From NCBI RefSeq assembly GCF_017811755.1, contig NZ_JADDJF010000010.1:47659-111658 (forward strand): a stretch of DNA of 64,000 bases, in the 5' to 3' direction. How positions within the stretch are numbered: position 1 is the stretch's first letter; the number at the start of each line of letters is the position of its first letter. The notes below the pieces were generated by a model that saw only the letters and a list, made by a program, of their open reading frames with translations, was not told the origin of the DNA and made no database searches. The DNA is from Pararhodobacter sp. SW119. GTDB lineage: Bacteria; Pseudomonadota; Alphaproteobacteria; Rhodobacterales; Rhodobacteraceae. Below are positions 47,221 through 57,138 of this stretch, piece after piece. A program made the position numbers and the translations under genes.

Positions 47221-48279
47221 TCATCGAAGCCGGGCGCGCAGTTTCGCTGCCACCCGGTCGATGGTGTCGGGGGTCAGATCCTGGGTGGACAGGACTTCCT
47301 CGGTCCCCGCGTCCTTGCCGGGGCGCAATCGCGCTCGCGTATAGCGCGGGTCGTAGTGCGCCTGCATGAGTTCCGCTGCCAATGCCTCGAATGCGCCGGC
47401 CCGCGCAAGGCCCTGCCATTCCGAAATGCGCGTCCTGGAATGGAACGGGGCGAGCGCGTCGATCCGTGTACGCAAGGCATCCCGATCCGCCACCAGATCG
47501 GCATAGGCATGCGCAAGCCAGCGCGCACGCGCGGCGAGCGGCGCCTCGATCCGGATCCTAGGGGCGGCGCACATGGCCAGCCACAGCTTGGGCGGCAGAC
47601 GCAGCTTGCCGATCCGGCTCGATTCGGCCTCGATCAGAACGGGGCGCGACGGGTCGAGGCGGCCGAGCACCTGGGCCAGCGCGCTTTCGAAGCGTTTCTG
47701 GCTCGGCTGAACCCTGCCCGGCGCCTGCCCGAAAAGCGAGCCGCGATGCGCCGCCAGACCCTCGAGGTCGATGACCTGCCCGCCAAGTTCCGCGACACGC
47801 TGCAGAATGGCGGTCTTGGCGGTGCCGGTATTGCCGTCGAGCAGCCAGACCGGAGCGGGAAACGGGGTCTCGTAAAGCTGTTGCACCACCAGCCGGCGGT
47901 AGCTGCGCCAACCGCCCTCGAGCACGCCCACCTGCCAGCCGATCTGCGCCAGGATCGTCGCGAAGGCGCCCGAGCGCTGACCGCCGCGCCAGCAGTAGAT
48001 CAGCGGCCGGTACCGCGCAGGCTGGTCCGCCAGCCGGGTCTGAAGATGTTGCGCCACGTTCCGCGCAACCAGTGCCGCACCCAGCCGACGCGCGGCAAAG
48101 CGGCTTTCACGGGTATAGATCGTGCCCACCTGCGCGCGTTCGGCATCGCCCAGAACTGGCAGGCTGATCGCGCCGGGCAGATGGTCCTCGGCGTATTCGG
48201 CGGGCGAGCGGGCGTCAATCACCTCGTCGAACGGCAGGTCGTCGAGATCGGAAAGCGCTGACAGGCGAACGGTTTTCAT
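47221..48279 (-). CDS. mnmH: tRNA 2-selenouridine/geranyl-2-thiouridine synthase
   Basis: MnmH (SelU, YbbB) exchanges sulfur for selenium at the wobble 2-thiouridine of certain tRNAs via a geranylated intermediate. The 352-residue protein has an N-terminal rhodanese domain with catalytic Cys96 in YCWRGGQRSGA. It continues with the P-loop LLDGNTGTAKT (about 147-156), giving the family's two-domain layout. No selD is visible in the window, so the selenium donor must be encoded elsewhere if the enzyme is used for selenation. It is convergent with the carboxypeptidase gene. Confidence 0.92.
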   Translation of the reverse strand: MKTVRLSALSDLDDLPFDEVIDARSPAEYAEDHLPGAISLPVLGDAERAQVGTIYTRESRFAARRLGAALVARNVAQHLQTRLADQPARYRPLIYCWRGGQRSGAFATILAQIGWQVGVLEGGWRSYRRLVVQQLYETPFPAPVWLLDGNTGTAKTAILQRVAELGGQVIDLEGLAAHRGSLFGQAPGRVQPSQKRFESALAQVLGRLDPSRPVLIEAESSRIGKLRLPPKLWLAMCAAPRIRIEAPLAARARWLAHAYADLVADRDALRTRIDALAPFHSRTRISEWQGLARAGAFEALAAELMQAHYDPRYTRARLRPGKDAGTEEVLSTQDLTPDTIDRVAAKLRARLR

Positions 48280-48346
48280 GGAGTGGGCCGGTTTCGGATG
48301 CGTCGCGCCCTCTTATCGTGCGCGGCGTGCGGCCGAAACCAGCTTC

Positions 48347-49003
48347 TCAGGTTCTGCCGAGAACGACCAGCGTGACGACCGCAGCGTAGAACACAAAGGT
48401 CGCAGCCAGCACGAAGACATGCCAGATGGTGGTATGGAAAGGCAGCCTTTCCCAAAGGTAGAAGACGACGCCGCCCGAATAGAGCAGCCCGCCGATGACC
48501 ATCAGGACGAGTACCGGCATGGGAAGGACCGCGATCAGCGCCTGCCCGGCGACAAGGCCCGCCCAGCCCATTCCGAGGTAGAGCGAGAGAGCCAGCCACC
48601 GGAACCGTTCGGGCGCGACGATCTTCAGCGCGACGCCCAGCGCCGCCGCCGCCCAGACCCCCGCGGTCAGCGTGAACCCTTGGCCGGAGATCAGCGTGAA
48701 GGGCGTGTAGGTGCCGGCAATCTTGACATAGATCGCCGAATGATCGAGCCGGCGGTAAAGCCACGCCAGCGCCGTGCCCGGCGTCATGTTGTAGAGCGCA
48801 GAGCAGGCGATCATGGCTAGCATGGCCGCGCCGTAGATGCTGACACCGACGATCGAGGAGGTATCGCCACGGAGCATGGCGGTCACCACGATCAGCACCG
48901 GGATCGCCATCAGCACCAGCGCCAGCCCCGCCACATGGACCACGGCGTCCGAGATGAACTCGGCGCGGGAATAACCGGAACGCGGGGTGGGCACGAAAGG
49001 CAT
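48347..49003 (-). CDS. Haemolysin III / TrhA (PAQR) family membrane protein
   Basis: A 218-residue protein with seven transmembrane segments. It has the PAQR signatures: an N-terminal region before helix 1 with Glu (YSRAEFISDAVVHVAGLALV), SALYNMTPG...RRLDHSAIYVKIAGTYTPF with the metal-binding His, and a C-terminal LPFHTTIWHVFVLAATFVFY with two further His. Bacterial members influence membrane fluidity and lipid composition. Haemolytic activity is historical naming and is not implied. Confidence 0.9.
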   Translation of the reverse strand: MPFVPTPRSGYSRAEFISDAVVHVAGLALVLMAIPVLIVVTAMLRGDTSSIVGVSIYGAAMLAMIACSALYNMTPGTALAWLYRRLDHSAIYVKIAGTYTPFTLISGQGFTLTAGVWAAAALGVALKIVAPERFRWLALSLYLGMGWAGLVAGQALIAVLPMPVLVLMVIGGLLYSGGVVFYLWERLPFHTTIWHVFVLAATFVFYAAVVTLVVLGRT

Positions 49004-49211
49004 GGTACCATTTCCTGAAACGCCATCATTCTACCCCTCGATCGCCGGGTCCGCAACGCAGGCGACAGGGTTTATGCAGGTTGGCACGACATGGTGAACC
49101 GTTCGTTACATTGGCCGGAGGCAAGGCAATCTGGCTGGCGAAGGCGCGCACCGGCTTGACCTGAGGCAGGGTGCATGGTCCACGCGGCGGAGGAAAGAAC
49201 TGGGGGGCGCC

Positions 49212-49745
49212 ATGTATCCGGTCATTCGAATGGTGAAGGAGGCGATGCTCGCCCGTCGCATGCCGAAGCTGGAGCTTTTCGGCACGCATGTCTCGCATCA
49301 CATCTGCTGGCCGTGGGATCTGGATGTCTGGTGGGAGTTGAACAACGGCCGCACCCTGACCCTCTACGATTTGGGCCGAATCCCCCTGACCGTTCGCCTC
49401 GGATTGCCCGCTGTCCTGTCCCGTAAGGGTTGGGGCATGACCGTGGCGGGATCAACCGTGCGCTACCGGCGTCGCGTGCGGGTCTTTCACGAGGTGAAGA
49501 TGCATTCGCGTCTAGTCGGTTGGGATGCCCGCTTTCTTTATGTGGAACAATCGATGTGGCGCGGCAACGAGGCGCTGAACCATGTACTGCTGCGTCAGGC
49601 GATCACCGGACCTGAAGGGATCGTCGCGCCGGCGCATCTGATCGCGGCGTTGAACGGGCCGGAACACGCCCCCGCCCTGCCCGCCTGGATCGCCGGCTGG
49701 ATCGATGCCGACGCGAAACGGCCTTGGCCACCGATGCAGGACTGA
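49212..49745 (+). CDS. Acyl-CoA thioesterase-like hotdog protein
   Basis: A 177-residue hotdog-fold protein of the thioesterase (4HBT, THEM6-like) type. Family features are SHHICWPWDLDVWWELNNGRTLTLYDLGR, where the Asp/Asn region precedes the long helix, and VAGSTVRYRRRVRVFHEVKMHSRLVGWDARFLYVEQ. The natural acyl substrate cannot be deduced. It has its own short upstream region of about 200 bp, divergent from the haemolysin-III gene, where I see no clear promoter. Confidence 0.8.
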   Translation: MYPVIRMVKEAMLARRMPKLELFGTHVSHHICWPWDLDVWWELNNGRTLTLYDLGRIPLTVRLGLPAVLSRKGWGMTVAGSTVRYRRRVRVFHEVKMHSRLVGWDARFLYVEQSMWRGNEALNHVLLRQAITGPEGIVAPAHLIAALNGPEHAPALPAWIAGWIDADAKRPWPPMQD

Positions 49746-49810
49746 ACTGGTCCGGGGTAAATCGCAGCGCATTTGCCCTCGAACTGACACTTATCAATTC
49801 ACTTCCTTGA

Positions 49811-49999
49811 CCTGAATTATGGCGCTTGGCGCCGAAGGTGGTCACGCTTGCGCAACGCAGTCAGGCGGATGCGGTGAATCTGATGGGCCAGCAGATCCTG
49901 GGGCATGACTTCGAAGGGCACGAACTCGACGATCAGGTTGCTTTTCTGGATGCGCTGACCGGTGAAATGCCGCGGATCGAAATTCCGGCCCTGCCATAA
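49811..49999 (+). pseudogene. Possible C-terminal remnant of a cytochrome c (peroxidase-like) gene
   Basis: An open frame of about 62 codons follows an in-frame TGA and has no good start. Its product ends DQVAFLDALTGEMPRIEIPALP, preceded by VNLMGQQILGHDFEGHELD. The DxVAFLxALTGExP ending is typical of the last helix of di-heme cytochrome c peroxidases and related cytochromes. No haem-binding CxxCH is left. I read it as the tail of a deleted gene. A small novel protein starting at the internal GTG or ATG is less likely. Confidence 0.35.
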
Positions 50000-50023
50000 A
50001 AAGCAGCAGAACGTCACTGCCGC

Positions 50024-50060
50024 CCGCCCCCGTAGCCTGCTGCGGGGGCGGTTCTGCGTT
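50024..50060 (+). terminator. Predicted intrinsic terminator
   Basis: A 9-bp GC stem (CCGCCCCCG at 50024-50032 pairing with CGGGGGCGG at 50043-50051) has a 10-nt loop and is followed by TTCTGCGTTTCG. The U-tract is imperfect. It fits the end of the vanished cytochrome-like gene. Confidence 0.45.
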
Positions 50061-50124
50061 TCGTGCCTTCCGCGACCGCGCGAATCCCGTAGCCTTTGGG
50101 GGCAACGAACAGGGATCGCGGAAT

Positions 50125-50682
50125 ATGCTTGGTCATAATGGCGGGCCGTCGCTGGAGCGCGGCTTTGGCTGGCGGCACCACTGCTGGAAAACGTCGCGCG
50201 AGGCGCTTTTGCCAAGCCTGCCGATCGAGGTGGTCCGCCTGCGCGTGAAGCGGGCCACGGAGATCGGGCTTGATTATCGCACTTACGCCTCGATCCGCGC
50301 GGCGTCGGGACACGATGTCGTAGCGTTCCTCTTTTCCAGCAATGCGCTGCGGCTTTTGCCGCCGCATCCGGCGCTGCCCGCAGACCGGAGAACCCGTATG
50401 GCCGATTTGCATCGTGCCGGCCGTGCCGCCCTCGCGCGCGCGCCGCTGGCCCCCGCACAGGTGACGAGAGCCGCAGAGGGGCTGCTTGATCACGCGACGT
50501 CGGCCCCGCGCGCCTTCGCCGCCTGGCCCGAGATCGCGCGGGCGATGGCGGATGCGCGGAGCGCTGGTGGCTGGTCGCGCGCGGGCACGGTCCTTGTCGG
50601 CGACACCTGGGAAGAACGGGAATGGGTCGCGGCCGCACGGCTCGCGTTCTACCTGCCGGCAGAACGGCTCTTTCCCGCTTGA
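50125..50682 (+). CDS. Conserved hypothetical protein
   Basis: A 185-residue protein without a family I can name. It has no signal peptide or membrane helix. The N-terminal half is basic and aromatic (MLGHNGGPSLERGFGWRHHC, then RLRVKRATEIGLDYRTYASI). A motif VVAFLFSSNALRLLP ends that half, and the C-terminal half is Ala/Arg-rich. Its regular codon usage and compact composition suggest a genuine cytosolic protein restricted to this bacterial group. It lies just upstream of the leuA leader region. Confidence 0.65.
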   Translation: MLGHNGGPSLERGFGWRHHCWKTSREALLPSLPIEVVRLRVKRATEIGLDYRTYASIRAASGHDVVAFLFSSNALRLLPPHPALPADRRTRMADLHRAGRAALARAPLAPAQVTRAAEGLLDHATSAPRAFAAWPEIARAMADARSAGGWSRAGTVLVGDTWEEREWVAAARLAFYLPAERLFPA

Positions 50683-50711
50683 TCCTGAGCTGACGAATTT
50701 GCCCTTTTCTT

Positions 50712-50734
50712 TCGCTGGCACCCGCGTGTAGACT
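50712..50734 (+). promoter_or_regulatory. Weak candidate promoter of the leuA leader
   Basis: TAGACT at 50729-50734 could be a -10 box, with a poor -35 (TTTCTT) 17 bp upstream. If used, transcription would begin close to the leader-peptide ATG at 50742, making the leader nearly leaderless. Confidence 0.3.
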
Positions 50735-50741
50735 GACCTTC

Positions 50742-50837
50742 ATGGTTCAGGACCGTCCGCATATCGCCTCTCGTGGCGTCGCACATCGCGCGGCGGTCGC
50801 CCGCCTGTCCGGACTTCTGCTCCTTAGCGGCCTCTGA
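50742..50837 (+). CDS. leuL: leuA leader peptide
   Basis: A 31-codon frame, MVQDRPHIASRGV...RLSGLLLLSGL, ends 81 bp before leuA. It packs six of its seven Leu codons into the last ten codons, with four in a row (CTT CTG CTC CTT). This is the hallmark of a leucine-responsive attenuation leader. Its stop codon is buried in the 5' arm of a strong hairpin. Ribosome stalling at the Leu codons when charged tRNA-Leu is scarce would change which hairpin forms. Confidence 0.75.
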   Translation: MVQDRPHIASRGVAHRAAVARLSGLLLLSGL

Positions 50838-50878
50838 GCGTGCCTACGGGCGCGACCGCTCAGAGGTAGCCAGCGCCC
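50831..50878 (+). promoter_or_regulatory. leuA attenuator: two mutually exclusive hairpins
   Basis: Hairpin 1 pairs CCTCTGAGCG (50831-50840) with CGCTCAGAGG (50857-50866), 10 perfect bp over the leader stop codon. Hairpin 2 pairs GGGCGC (50848-50853) with GCGCCC (50873-50878) and cannot coexist fully with hairpin 1. No long T run follows, so termination may be Rho-dependent or act on leuA translation. Confidence 0.65.
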
Positions 50879-50917
50879 ATCGCCCGCTCAAGGATCCAAA
50901 GCTGAACGAGACACCCC

Positions 50918-52480
50918 ATGACCATGACTTCCGAACAGGACCGCGTTCTGATTTTCGACACGACGCTGCGTGACGGCGAGCAGTCGCCCGGCGCGACCAT
51001 GAGCCACAAGGAGAAGCTGGAAATCGCCACCCTTCTTGACGAGATGGGGGTCGATATCATCGAGGCCGGCTTCCCCATTGCCTCGGAGGGCGATTTCGAG
51101 GCGGTGAAAGCCATTGCCCAGGTTGCGAAGAACGCGGTGATCTGCGGCCTGTCGCGCGCCAATCTGACCGATATCGACCGCAGCTGGGAAGCGGTGAAGC
51201 ACGCGCGCAGACCGCGCATTCACACCTTCATCGGCACTTCGCCACTGCACCGCGACATCACCGCGCTGGACCAGGACGGCATGGTCGAGCGCATCCATGC
51301 CACCGTGACGCACGCGCGCAACCTTTGCGACAATATCCAATGGTCGCCGATGGATGCGACGCGGACCGAACACGATTTCCTGTGTCGTACGGTCGAGACG
51401 GCGATCAAGGCTGGCGCCACCACGATCAACATCCCCGATACCGTTGGATATACCGCGCCACGCGAGTCGGCCGATCTGATCCGCATGCTGCGCGAGCGCG
51501 TGCAGGGGGCCGAAGAGATCATCTTTTCGACCCACTGCCACAACGACCTGGGCATGGCGACGGCGAACTCGCTGGCCGCGGTGGAGGCCGGCGCCCGGCA
51601 GGTTGAGTGCACGATCAACGGCCTGGGCGAGCGCGCGGGCAACACCGCATTGGAAGAGGTGGTGATGGCGCTGCGCGTACGCAACGACATCATGCCCTAC
51701 CAGACCGGGATCGACACGACGAAGATCATGCAGATCAGCCGCCTCGTCGCGGCGGTCTCGGGCTTTCCCGTCCAGTACAACAAGGCCGTCGTCGGCAAGA
51801 ATGCTTTTGCGCACGAATCCGGCATTCACCAGGACGGGATGCTGAAGAACAAGGAAACCTTCGAGATCATGCGCCCCGAGGATGTGGGGCTGGCCTCCAC
51901 AAGCTTGGTGATGGGCAAGCATTCGGGGCGCGCGGCGCTGCGCTCGAAGCTGAGCGAACTGGGCTTTGAGTTGGGCGACAACCAACTCAAGGATGTCTTC
52001 GTGCGGTTCAAGGCGCTCGCCGATCGCAAGAAAGAGGTCTATGACGACGACCTGATCGCGCTGATCCAGGACACCGCATCGACGGGCGAGGACGATCACA
52101 TCCAGTTACGCCGGCTGCGTGTGGTCTGCGGCACTGACGGCCCCCAGGAAGCCGAGATGTCGCTGCAGATCGGCGAGACGGAAAAGACCATCGACGCCAC
52201 CGGCGACGGCCCCGTGGACGCGACCTTCAACGCAATCAAGATGCTCTACCCTCACGGGGCGAAACTGGAACTCTATCAGGTCCACGCGGTGACCGAGGGC
52301 ACGGATGCGCAGGCGACGGTGTCGGTTCGGCTGGAACAGGACGGGCGAGTCTATACCGGCCAATCCTCGGATACGGACACCGTCGTTGCCTCGGCCAAGG
52401 CCTATGTGAACGCGCTCAACAAGCTCTACCTGCACCGGAACCGGGCCGACAATTCCGCGCTGATGCAGTCGGCAAGCTGA
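50918..52480 (+). CDS. leuA: 2-isopropylmalate synthase
   Basis: LeuA condenses acetyl-CoA with 2-oxoisovalerate, the first step of leucine synthesis. The 520-residue protein opens with LIFDTTLRDGEQSPGATMS (HMGL-like barrel with the catalytic Arg and Asp). It contains STHCHNDLGMATANSLAAVEAGARQVECTINGLGERAGN with the metal-binding His pair, and finishes with the LeuA regulatory domain that binds leucine. The leader peptide and attenuator upstream predict leucine-dependent control in addition to feedback inhibition. Start at 50918; a second Met two codons later is equally plausible. Confidence 0.96.
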   Translation: MTMTSEQDRVLIFDTTLRDGEQSPGATMSHKEKLEIATLLDEMGVDIIEAGFPIASEGDFEAVKAIAQVAKNAVICGLSRANLTDIDRSWEAVKHARRPRIHTFIGTSPLHRDITALDQDGMVERIHATVTHARNLCDNIQWSPMDATRTEHDFLCRTVETAIKAGATTINIPDTVGYTAPRESADLIRMLRERVQGAEEIIFSTHCHNDLGMATANSLAAVEAGARQVECTINGLGERAGNTALEEVVMALRVRNDIMPYQTGIDTTKIMQISRLVAAVSGFPVQYNKAVVGKNAFAHESGIHQDGMLKNKETFEIMRPEDVGLASTSLVMGKHSGRAALRSKLSELGFELGDNQLKDVFVRFKALADRKKEVYDDDLIALIQDTASTGEDDHIQLRRLRVVCGTDGPQEAEMSLQIGETEKTIDATGDGPVDATFNAIKMLYPHGAKLELYQVHAVTEGTDAQATVSVRLEQDGRVYTGQSSDTDTVVASAKAYVNALNKLYLHRNRADNSALMQSAS

Positions 52481-53701
<1,221 letters not shown>

Positions 53702-53730
53702 CCGGCTGACAGCCGATCGAGGTCAGTCCT

Positions 53731-54660
53731 TTGGCGAGCGATCGAACCAACGATCCCGATTATGTCCGCCCGGTTCGCCGGCTGGTGCTGGCGGTACTTG
53801 TCATTCTGCTGGGCGGGCTTTTCCTTGTGTGGCGCATCGACAGCCCGCGGGTCGAGGGGTTCCGTACCGCCTTCATCGACACTGTAGTCCCGAACATGGA
53901 CTGGGCCATGGCCCCGGTTACCCGCGTCAGCCGAATGGTCGAGGATTTCCGATCCTACGCCCGCATCTACGAACAGAACCAAGAACTCAGGCGCGAATTG
54001 CAGCAGATGCGCGCCTGGCGAGAGGCCGCGTTGCAGCTTGAACAGCGGAACGCGCAGCTTCTGGACCTGACCCAGGTCCGCCTGGACCCGCAGCTGACGC
54101 ATGTGACCGGCGTTGTCATGGCTGATTCCGGTTCGCCGTTTCGAAAGTCGGTGCTGATTAACGTCGGTGGGCACGACGGGATTGTGGACGGCTGGGCGGT
54201 TATGGACGGCCTTGGGCTTGCGGGACGGATCGCCGGGGTCGGTCAACGCTCCTCCCGGGTGATCCTGCTTACAGACTCGAACAGCCGCGCACCCGTGATC
54301 GTTCAGCCCTCCGGGCAGCGAGCAATCGTGAGTGGGGACAACGGTCCCATGCCGGTTCTGGAGTTTCTTGAAGCACCGGAGGAAATCCGCCCCGGAGACC
54401 GCGTGGTCAGCGCTGGAGATGGTGGCGTCTTCCCGGCGGGACTGCTGGTCGGAGAAGTCTTGGAGGGCACAGATAGACGCTTGCGGGTCCGACTGGCCGC
54501 GGATTACGGGCGGCTGGATTTCCTGCGTGTGTTGCGGTCGCGCCCGACAGAACGGATCGAAGCGCCGGGTACGCTTCTGCGTCCCCTGGACGCCGAGGGA
54601 CGACCGCTTGACCCGTCCGAGCAGCCCGAGCCCCTGGCAGGAACCCTACCGAATGACTGA
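53731..54660 (+). CDS. mreC: Rod shape-determining protein MreC
   Basis: A 309-residue periplasmic scaffold protein with one N-terminal helix (LVLAVLVILLGGLFLVWRI). A coiled coil follows (RIYEQNQELRRELQQMRAWREAALQLEQ), then the two-beta-barrel MreC domain with GLGLAGRIAGVGQRSSRVILLTD. It starts with TTG at 53731, supported by GAGGTCAG about 10 bases upstream and by the length. The acidic, Pro-rich C-terminus ends 8 bp inside mreD. Confidence 0.94.
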   Translation: MASDRTNDPDYVRPVRRLVLAVLVILLGGLFLVWRIDSPRVEGFRTAFIDTVVPNMDWAMAPVTRVSRMVEDFRSYARIYEQNQELRRELQQMRAWREAALQLEQRNAQLLDLTQVRLDPQLTHVTGVVMADSGSPFRKSVLINVGGHDGIVDGWAVMDGLGLAGRIAGVGQRSSRVILLTDSNSRAPVIVQPSGQRAIVSGDNGPMPVLEFLEAPEEIRPGDRVVSAGDGGVFPAGLLVGEVLEGTDRRLRVRLAADYGRLDFLRVLRSRPTERIEAPGTLLRPLDAEGRPLDPSEQPEPLAGTLPND

Positions 54661-55192
54661 GGTCGCGCGCCTCGACATACTCGGCCATCTGGCCCTTTGG
54701 CTGCTGCTGGTCGGTTTGGCGCTTTTCCTGCGCATTCTACCAATCGACCTGTCGCCGGGAGGCCATCCCGGGCCCGATGTGATCCTGGTGCTGACCATGG
54801 CATGGGTGCTTCGCCGGCCCGCGCATCTTCCGGCACTGGCGATCGCGCTTGTCTGGCTGGTCGAGGATCTGATGATGCTCCGCCCGCCCGGCCTTTGGGC
54901 GCTCCTCGTTCTGGTGGGGACCGAGTTTCTGCGCGCACGCCATTCGGTCGTGCGCGAGATCACGTTTATGCTGGAATGGGCGATGGTGACAGGTGTCCTT
55001 TTGGCCATGACGCTGGCTTATCGTCTGGTCATCGCGATTGTGATGCTACCGCAGGATCCACTGGACTTGAGCCTGATGAAGCTTGGCCTCACAGTAGCGT
55101 CATATCCGGCGGTGGTGCTTGTGCTGCATTTCGTGCTTCGCATCCGAAAGCCGGCAACCGGCGAAGTCGACGAGTTGGGACGCAAGCTGTGA
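54653..55192 (+). CDS. mreD: Rod shape-determining protein MreD
   Basis: A 179-residue inner-membrane protein with about five or six transmembrane segments, weakly conserved as usual for MreD and identified mainly by its place between mreC and the PBP2 gene. Segments such as LALWLLLVGLALFLRILPIDL and GLWALLVLVGTEFLRAR are visible. The ATG at 54653 overlaps mreC by 8 bp. The stop overlaps the GTG of mrdA (GTGA). Confidence 0.88.
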   Translation: MTEVARLDILGHLALWLLLVGLALFLRILPIDLSPGGHPGPDVILVLTMAWVLRRPAHLPALAIALVWLVEDLMMLRPPGLWALLVLVGTEFLRARHSVVREITFMLEWAMVTGVLLAMTLAYRLVIAIVMLPQDPLDLSLMKLGLTVASYPAVVLVLHFVLRIRKPATGEVDELGRKL

Positions 55193-57138
55193 AGCGGCCG
55201 AAGAAGGATACGGAGGAGAGCGTCCGCGTCATCTCGCGTCGCGCGGCGATGATTGGTGGCGCGCAGCTTCTTTTCGCGGGTGCGCTGGTCTTGCGCATGC
55301 GCCATCTTCAGGTTGCGGAATCCGATCAATACCGTCTGCTCGCCGAAGAAAACCGGGTCAACATCCGCCTCCTGCCGCCGGCGCGCGGCCTGATCCAGGA
55401 CCGCAACGGTGTGATTCTGGCGGGTAACGCACAAAATTATCGCGTCGTTCTGATCCGTGAGGAGGCGCTCGATCCGCGTGCCACATTGGAGCGGATCGCA
55501 CAGCTCATTCCGCTGACCGAAGAAGAAATAGAAAGGGCAATGCGCGACATATCCCGGCATCGCCCCTTTGTGCCGGTTACCATCGCCGACCGGCTGAGTT
55601 GGGAAGAGGTGGCGCGCGTGGCGGCCAATGCGCCCGCCCTGCCCGGCGTCACGCCGGAGGTCGGCCTGACCCGCCATTATCCTTTCGGCGAAGAGTTTGC
55701 CCATTCCGTAGGATATGTCGGCCCGGTTTCCGAAAATGATCTGGCCGCGCTGGATAACCCCGAGCCGGTCCTGATGATCCCGCGCTTCCAGATCGGCAAG
55801 GTCGGCGTCGAGCGCGAACTGGAGGACAGCCTGCGCGGCAGCGCCGGCCATCGGCGCGTGGAGGTCAACGCGCTCGGGCGCGAAATGCGCGAGCTTGATC
55901 GCCAGGAAGGTGATGCCGGGTTGAATGTCCAGCTTACGCTCGACCGCAACCTTCAAGCCTTCACCCTTGCCCGACTGGAGGGTGAAAGCGCGGCGGTGGC
56001 AGTCATGGAGATCCCGACAGGCAATGTCCTGGCGCTGGTTTCGGCGCCGTCATTCGACCCGAACCTGTTCGTCCGTGGAATCTCGGTGCCTGACTTCAAT
56101 GCCCTGCGCGAAAACGATTACCGACCGATGTCGAATAAGGCGGTTCAGGGTGCCTATCCACCCGGTTCGACCTACAAGATGGTCACCGCGCTCGCAGCGT
56201 TCGAGGCCGGCCTCGCCTCGCCCGACGAGCGCGTCTTCTGCCCCGGCCACATGGATGTCGCCGGTCGGCGGTTCCATTGCTGGCGGCGTGGCGGACACGG
56301 AAGGATGAGCCTGATCCCGGCGCTGTCGGAATCCTGCGACGTTTACTTCTACGAACTCGCCCAACGTGTTGGTATCGACCGGATGTACGCGATGGCGGAA
56401 AAGCTCGGCATGGGCCAGCGCTTCGAAATCCCCGTCTCGGCCATGTCGACCGGCCTCAATCCCTCGCGCGAGTGGAAACGCGCGCGCCGGGGCGCGGAGT
56501 GGCTGGTCGGCGATACAGTCAACGCCTCGATCGGCCAAGGGTTCGTACTATCGACGCCCCTGCAACTTGCAGTGATGACGGCACGTCTGGCCAGCAACCG
56601 AGAGATTGTGCCGCGCCTGTTGCATGCCATCGACGGCGTCGAGGTGCCGACGCCCGAGGCACCGCCGTTGGGCCTCCAGGGCACCGCACTGAACCTGATC
56701 CAACGTGGCATGTCCGAATGCACCAACCATCAACGGGGCACTGCATATTCCTCCCGCGTGGTACAGACCGATCTGCGAATGGCCGGCAAGACAGGCACCA
56801 GCCAGGTGTTCTCGATTACAGCTGCCGAACGGGCGGCGGGCGTGCGGCGACAGGACCAGTTGCCGTGGAACCGGCGAAACCACGCTCTGTTTGTCTGTTT
56901 TGCGCCCGAAACCGCGCCGCGCTATGCCGTGGCAGTGGTGGTCGAGCACGGCGGCGGTGGCTCCTCGGCCGCGGCCCCGATCGGGCGCGACGTCGTCCTC
57001 GCCGCGCAGACCGGCGGGTTGCCACCGCTTGAAGCCTACCCGCAGCCCCAGCGCAACCGGATCGAAGCAATGCTCCGCGAACTAGCCGCCAAGGTTGGCC
57101 CGCTGACCGGTCCTGCCACTACCAGCAGTCGCGCATGA
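55189..57138 (+). CDS. mrdA: Penicillin-binding protein 2 (elongasome transpeptidase)
   Basis: A 649-residue class B PBP that cross-links peptidoglycan during elongation, partner of RodA. It has an N-terminal helix (AAMIGGAQLLFAGALVLRM), the PBP dimerisation/pedestal region, then the transpeptidase domain. The nucleophile Ser327 is in YPPGSTYKM, SCD (SxD, normal for PBP2) in LSESCDVYF, and KTG with Lys534 in AGKTGTSQVF. It starts with GTG at 55189 inside the mreD stop and overlaps mrdB by 4 bp. Confidence 0.96.
   Translation: MKRPKKDTEESVRVISRRAAMIGGAQLLFAGALVLRMRHLQVAESDQYRLLAEENRVNIRLLPPARGLIQDRNGVILAGNAQNYRVVLIREEALDPRATLERIAQLIPLTEEEIERAMRDISRHRPFVPVTIADRLSWEEVARVAANAPALPGVTPEVGLTRHYPFGEEFAHSVGYVGPVSENDLAALDNPEPVLMIPRFQIGKVGVERELEDSLRGSAGHRRVEVNALGREMRELDRQEGDAGLNVQLTLDRNLQAFTLARLEGESAAVAVMEIPTGNVLALVSAPSFDPNLFVRGISVPDFNALRENDYRPMSNKAVQGAYPPGSTYKMVTALAAFEAGLASPDERVFCPGHMDVAGRRFHCWRRGGHGRMSLIPALSESCDVYFYELAQRVGIDRMYAMAEKLGMGQRFEIPVSAMSTGLNPSREWKRARRGAEWLVGDTVNASIGQGFVLSTPLQLAVMTARLASNREIVPRLLHAIDGVEVPTPEAPPLGLQGTALNLIQRGMSECTNHQRGTAYSSRVVQTDLRMAGKTGTSQVFSITAAERAAGVRRQDQLPWNRRNHALFVCFAPETAPRYAVAVVVEHGGGGSSAAAPIGRDVVLAAQTGGLPPLEAYPQPQRNRIEAMLRELAAKVGPLTGPATTSSRA

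Larger units (their letters stand above)
49746..50124. other. Gap of 379 bp with a gene remnant and a terminator-like hairpin
   Basis: Between the thioesterase gene and the next conserved unknown. The first 65 bp is relatively AT-rich. The middle holds the cytochrome-like remnant and the end holds a hairpin at 50024-50051. No complete gene is supported. Confidence 0.5.
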
